A stretch of DNA of 64,000 nt from Anaerolineales bacterium. GTDB lineage: Bacteria; Chloroflexota; Anaerolineae; Anaerolineales; Villigracilaceae. Of the stretch, positions 61,058 through 64,000 are shown piece after piece. The position numbers and the translations under genes were made by a program. The stretch is taken from NCBI GenBank assembly GCA_014379595.1, contig JACMLM010000006.1, forward strand, positions 58,718-122,717, in the 5' to 3' direction. The notes under the pieces are model-generated. The model did no database searches, was not told the origin of the DNA, and was given only the letters and a program-made list of their open reading frames with translations. Position 1 is the stretch's first letter, and each line of letters begins with the position of its first letter.

Positions 61058-61564
61058 TTACTCAAATGTGTGCGGCACCACATGATTGGATGATTTGTTT
61101 ATCTCATCTATTACTTTGAAAAATACTTTATTATCGGGGATATCAATAGCATTTGAGCCATAATGAATATAGCGAATTCGTCCGTTTTTATCTACAACAC
61201 AATTCAATGGAATGCGTCCCAGTTTAAAAATATTGATTTCCTGACTATATCGTCCTGAAACAATATGCTGCGGGTCGGGCAACCCAATAAAGGGAATATT
61301 CTTATCAGCCCAATAACGCTGAAAAGAACCCATGTCATTCGGGCCAATTGCAACAACCTCAACTCCCTGCGAAACAAATTCAGGGTACTTATTTTTTATG
61401 CGCGCCAACTGCACACGGCAATATGGTCAGAAAAAGCCGCGCAGAAAAATAAGTACAACGGATTTACTTCCACGAAAATTTGATAGGCGCACAAGAGTGC
61501 CATTTACATCTTCAAGTTCAAAATCAGGGGCGAGTTCGCCGGGGGTGATGATTCCAATTTTCAT
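61058..61564 (-). CDS. AhpC/TSA-type redoxin, predicted selenoprotein (Sec46-Pro-Tyr-Cys49)
   Basis: One frame of 169 codons interrupted only by TGA at 61427-61429. Upstream residues read PGELAPDFELEDVNGTLVRL, then VVLIFLRGFF; downstream PYCRVQLARIKNKYPEFVSQ, VEVVAIGPND, FIGLPDPQ and LNCVVDKNGRIRYIHYG. Homologues have Cys at the TGA position (RGFWCPYCRxQL), so translation as Sec restores an active-site UxxC. Sequence on both sides is intact and family-like, with no other stop or frameshift. A SECIS-like hairpin follows and selB is in the window. ATG 61564 overlaps the upstream hydrolase stop (ATGA). The product would be a thiol peroxidase or disulfide reductase. 168 residues including Sec. 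A pseudogene is less likely. Confidence 0.85.
61400..61416 (-). promoter_or_regulatory. Candidate bacterial SECIS hairpin
   Basis: Minus-strand RNA GUGUGC-AGUUG-GCGCGC: a 6-bp stem (two G-U pairs) whose 5-base loop begins 17 bases after the UGA and has G at its second position. Bacterial SECIS elements have an apical loop 16-37 bases downstream with a G in the first two positions, so it fits. The stem is short, and an alternative GCC/GGC pairing exists. Confidence 0.5.
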
Positions 61565-62538
61565 TTGAGTTCCAAATAATTCAGCACTTCTTCCATAAAT
61601 TGATCGGGACATTCCTCCTGCGGCACATGTCCGCAGGCTGGGAGCAAAGCAATCTGCGCACCTGGAATTTCCTGAGCAATGGTTTCAAAATACCAAGAGC
61701 GGATCAAACGATCCTCCTGACCTGCAACGATAAACACTGGCACAGTTAAATTTTGTACCAAGGGGCGCAATTCAGGATATGCAGGTGAATAGGTCAATTC
61801 ATAAAAGGCGCGATCCCAATTTTTTATTTTCAATACATTTAAATATTCCTGCTTAATTTCATTCGTCAACTTTGTTTGGTCAAACCATTCGCGCTCAATC
61901 GTCTTGGGAAGATTTTCTGGATAATTACGATAATCGCGCATTAACAGCGGGCCAATATGACGAACTTGTGGAGTCCACATTATAGGCAGTGCCCACGCTG
62001 GTAACTGCGGACTTCTTCCACCACCCACGCCGGGGTCTACCAAAATAAGTGACTCTACCCTTTCAGGATATTCCAACGCAAATGCTACTGATACTCCCCC
62101 ACCTGCTGAATTGCCCACGAGAATCGCTTTTTCGATTCCCATCTCATCCATTAACTCGCGCAAGAGTTCAATATTCGCTTTCATGCCATAAGGATTCTCA
62201 ACCCAATTCTCTGGCATAGGACGTTCTGTTAAGCCAAATGCTGGGCGATCATAAGCAATGACTTTTCCATATTGGGCAAAGTCATCTATTACTTCACGCC
62301 ATGAAAATGTGCTTCCGCCAAATCCATGCAGGAGAATAAATATTTTATCCCCTTCCCCTTTTTCTTCATAATGAATTGTTACATCATTAATCTCAACGAA
62401 CTTGCTATCAGAGTCCGCAAATTCGCTTTCATCAAACAATCCATCCAACTGCGGAACAGGGATGAGAAATGGGCCAATAGTTACAGCAAGACATGCGAAA
62501 ATACTTACACCAAAGAATATTTTTTTAAAACGTTTCAT
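61561..62538 (-). CDS. Alpha/beta hydrolase with N-terminal membrane anchor
   Basis: 325 residues. One membrane helix (7-25), then a canonical alpha/beta hydrolase: LLHGFGGSTFSWREVI (oxyanion loop), VIAYDRPAFGLTERP, VGNSAGGGVSVAFALEYPER (nucleophile Ser), VFIVAGQEDRLI (acid Asp), LPACGHVPQEECPDQF (catalytic His). It resembles meta-cleavage hydrolase or haloalkane-dehalogenase-type lipases anchored outside. The substrate is unknown. Coupled (ATGA) to the selenoprotein. Confidence 0.92.
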   Translation of the reverse strand: MKRFKKIFFGVSIFACLAVTIGPFLIPVPQLDGLFDESEFADSDSKFVEINDVTIHYEEKGEGDKIFILLHGFGGSTFSWREVIDDFAQYGKVIAYDRPAFGLTERPMPENWVENPYGMKANIELLRELMDEMGIEKAILVGNSAGGGVSVAFALEYPERVESLILVDPGVGGGRSPQLPAWALPIMWTPQVRHIGPLLMRDYRNYPENLPKTIEREWFDQTKLTNEIKQEYLNVLKIKNWDRAFYELTYSPAYPELRPLVQNLTVPVFIVAGQEDRLIRSWYFETIAQEIPGAQIALLPACGHVPQEECPDQFMEEVLNYLELK

Positions 62539-62554
62539 AAGGGTTTTACAGAAT

Positions 62555-63286
62555 TTACTTTCCCAATTCCTTTAAAAATTCAGAGGTAGCTTGGACAATT
62601 TGAGCCTGTTGTTCTACCCTGGAGATCGTTGCTTCATTATCACCGGGCTGTGGGCCATAGTCACCAAACTGTGCATGATTGCCACCTTCAATGACGACAT
62701 ATTCGGCATCTGATGTTAACAAAGGTTTCGTCTCATCAAATTTAGCCATGCCTGCCATGTCATTTGTCCCATAAATAGATAGCATTTTGAGATTACTATT
62801 TTTTAGCGAATCATCTGCAGGGTAGGATGCCCAAAAAATAAGCCCATCTATTTCAGGATGATCTTTTGCAAACAAAGCAGAAGCCACACCGCCGAGGGAA
62901 TGTCCACCAATAGCCCAGGATTGAATCTCAGGATGCTGTGCGAAGATAGGTTCAGCAGCATTGATATCAAAAAATGCAAGATTTAAACGGACAGGTACCA
63001 ACACAACCAAATATCCCTGCTCTGCAATTGCACGCAACGGCACAGCATAAGAACGATAATCTACGCGGCCGCCGGGGTAAAAGATAAAGCCTGTTGTTGG
63101 TTGCAGGTTTGAAGGTTGGAAAGTTATAAAATTATCTATCGTCACAGTTACTTGCGAATCTGATTCGAGTGCAGAGTATGCTTCGGGAGTAGGGCCGAGA
63201 GGAGTCTCAGCCCAAACGAGGAATCCCAAAACCGATAGAACAGAAACAATTACAAGTCCAAGAACGATTCGCTTAATGATTTTCAT
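62555..63286 (-). CDS. Alpha/beta hydrolase (dienelactone-hydrolase-like), membrane-anchored
   Basis: 243 residues from ATG 63286, overlapping the UDG stop by 14 bases. N-terminal helix (MKIIKRIVLGLVIVSVLSVL), then FIFYPGGRVDYRSYAVPLRA, WAIGGHSLGGVASALFA with nucleophile Ser, LSIYGTNDMA (acid) and IEGGNHAQFGDYGPQPGD with catalytic His. This matches the PF12695-type alpha/beta hydrolases of unknown substrate. 16 bases upstream of the next hydrolase gene in a four-gene operon. Confidence 0.9.
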   Translation of the reverse strand: MKIIKRIVLGLVIVSVLSVLGFLVWAETPLGPTPEAYSALESDSQVTVTIDNFITFQPSNLQPTTGFIFYPGGRVDYRSYAVPLRAIAEQGYLVVLVPVRLNLAFFDINAAEPIFAQHPEIQSWAIGGHSLGGVASALFAKDHPEIDGLIFWASYPADDSLKNSNLKMLSIYGTNDMAGMAKFDETKPLLTSDAEYVVIEGGNHAQFGDYGPQPGDNEATISRVEQQAQIVQATSEFLKELGK

Positions 63287-63953
63287 CCACCAGTAATTTC
63301 GCTTTCTTCCAAATTTCATCGAACATCTTTATTGTCAATTTTCCCGTCAATGTATTTTGTTGGCTCGGATGATACGAACACAAGATCCACTCACCATTTT
63401 CCAGTTGATAAGATGCGCCATGAGCAAATTTATATGCCGAACTACGCAAGCCATATATTTTGAGAATTCTCTCAAATGCAATGCGCCCCAAACATACTAT
63501 CACCTTTGGATTAATGATCTTTAATTCTCGCTCAAGATACGGCTGACAATTATTTAACTCTTCAGGAGTTGGCTTATTATCTGGCGGGGCACAACGACCT
63601 GACGCGGTGATATAGATATCTTTTAAGATAAGTCCATCGCCTCGGGACTGCGCCTCAGCCTGATTCGCAAACCCAGCCCGATACAACGCTGGGAAAAGAA
63701 ATCCGCCCGAAGCGTCACCTGTGAAATTACGGCCTGTACGGTTGGAGCCATGCGCACCAGGAGCAAGGCCTACAACAAGCATGCGCGCCTGCGAATCACC
63801 AAACCCAGGGACAGGCTTTCCCCAATATTCTTCGTCTTTATATGCCTTGCGTTTAACGCGTGCAACTTCCTCTCGCCATTCCACAAGGCGCTGACATCTG
63901 CGGCAGACGATGATCTCACTATTTAATTGTTCTAGTTGTGATTGCTTTGTCAT
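63273..63953 (-). CDS. Uracil-DNA glycosylase, family 5 (UdgB-like), [4Fe-4S]
   Basis: 226 residues. N-terminal Cys17-x2-Cys20, KPVPGFGD, motif A GLAPGAHGSNRTGRNFTGD, cluster-type Cys pair (SGRCAPP, NNCQPY), KVIVCLGRIA and motif B CSYHPSQQNT. The GLAPxAHGxNRTGR form is that of UdgB (family 5), which lacks the polar catalytic Asp/Asn of other families and removes uracil, hypoxanthine or xanthine. TACAAT ends 7 bases before the ATG. First gene of the operon running to the selenoprotein. Confidence 0.93.
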   Translation of the reverse strand: MTKQSQLEQLNSEIIVCRRCQRLVEWREEVARVKRKAYKDEEYWGKPVPGFGDSQARMLVVGLAPGAHGSNRTGRNFTGDASGGFLFPALYRAGFANQAEAQSRGDGLILKDIYITASGRCAPPDNKPTPEELNNCQPYLERELKIINPKVIVCLGRIAFERILKIYGLRSSAYKFAHGASYQLENGEWILCSYHPSQQNTLTGKLTIKMFDEIWKKAKLLVDENH

Positions 63954-63960
63954 TTTGTTT

Positions 63961-63966
63961 ATTGTA
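63961..63966 (-). promoter_or_regulatory. -10 box (TACAAT), leaderless promoter of the UDG operon
   Basis: TACAAT on the minus strand ends 7 bases before ATG 63953; no Shine-Dalgarno sequence is present. Confidence 0.55.
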
Positions 63967-64000
63967 ACGAGATCATAAGATCAACATCGCATCGCCAAAG

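Noticed and set aside
61058..61612. Redoxin as a pseudogene split by a stop codon into two ORFs (61427-61612 and 61058-61414)
   Set aside because: Only one disruption, it is TGA, it sits exactly on the catalytic Cys position, the frame is intact on both sides, a SECIS-like hairpin follows, and SelB is present.

Overview
The window reads as a stretch of chromosome from a Chloroflexota bacterium, most likely class Anaerolineae. This is inferred from the gene repertoire and not from a marker tree. The indicators are several membrane Ser/Thr kinases with varied ectodomains, a DUF3048 lipoprotein, membrane proteins with a C-terminal double zinc ribbon, a TPR protein packed with PDWL motifs, an orphan Flp pilin, and a MoxR-DUF58-DUF4129 operon. 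Coding density is high. No phage, IS transposase, CRISPR array or rRNA is visible. One tRNA gene, tRNA-Val(CAC), is present.

Layout. 1-9.2 kb: three Ser/Thr kinases (one cut by the left edge, fused to an FGE-sulfatase-like domain; one short; one with an RskA-like ectodomain), a duplicated-domain lipoprotein, an MFS carrier, and the pncC-nucleosidase pair. 9.3-11.8 kb: Flp pilin, Yip1-type membrane protein, class III aminotransferase. 11.9-16.1 kb: MoxR/DUF58/DUF4129 operon on the minus strand. 16.1-24.5 kb: nucleotide-carrier-like/HEAT/cNMP fusion, DUF309 protein, CapA-like and DUF3048 lipoproteins, menC-like enolase-superfamily gene. 24.6-28.1 kb: three membrane genes resembling complex I or hydrogenase-4 antiporter subunits, with no redox subunit nearby. 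28.2-37.4 kb: coiled-coil protein, SelB, PAS/GAF histidine kinase, SRAP protein, MFS carrier, LysM-M23 peptidase, tRNA. 37.5-50.8 kb: a potassium island holding a short KdpD-like two-component pair, a small membrane protein plus a KimA-like K+ importer, and a complete kdp operon (an unnamed 32-residue protein, then kdpF, A, B, C, D, E). 51-55 kb: FKBP, sigma/zinc-finger pair, DUF1684, response regulator, thpR, rsfS, ndk. 55-64 kb: PDWL-repeat TPR protein, pyrimidine-nucleoside phosphorylase, S51-like peptidase with a CysRS-like tail, and an operon of UDG, two alpha/beta hydrolases and a redoxin.

The strongest discovery is the redoxin. Its frame is interrupted by a single in-frame TGA exactly where the catalytic cysteine of an AhpC/TSA-type C-x2-C motif is expected. 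A hairpin of bacterial-SECIS geometry follows it, and selB lies about 30 kb away. It is therefore best read as a Sec-x2-Cys selenoprotein and not as a pseudogene.

Two further themes run through the window. Many genes have a TATAAT-like -10 box only 5-13 bases before the start codon, which implies leaderless or nearly leaderless mRNAs. Several intergenic gaps hold REP-like palindromes of different families, including three inside the kdp operon. All functional calls come from reading motifs by eye; no database search was run.
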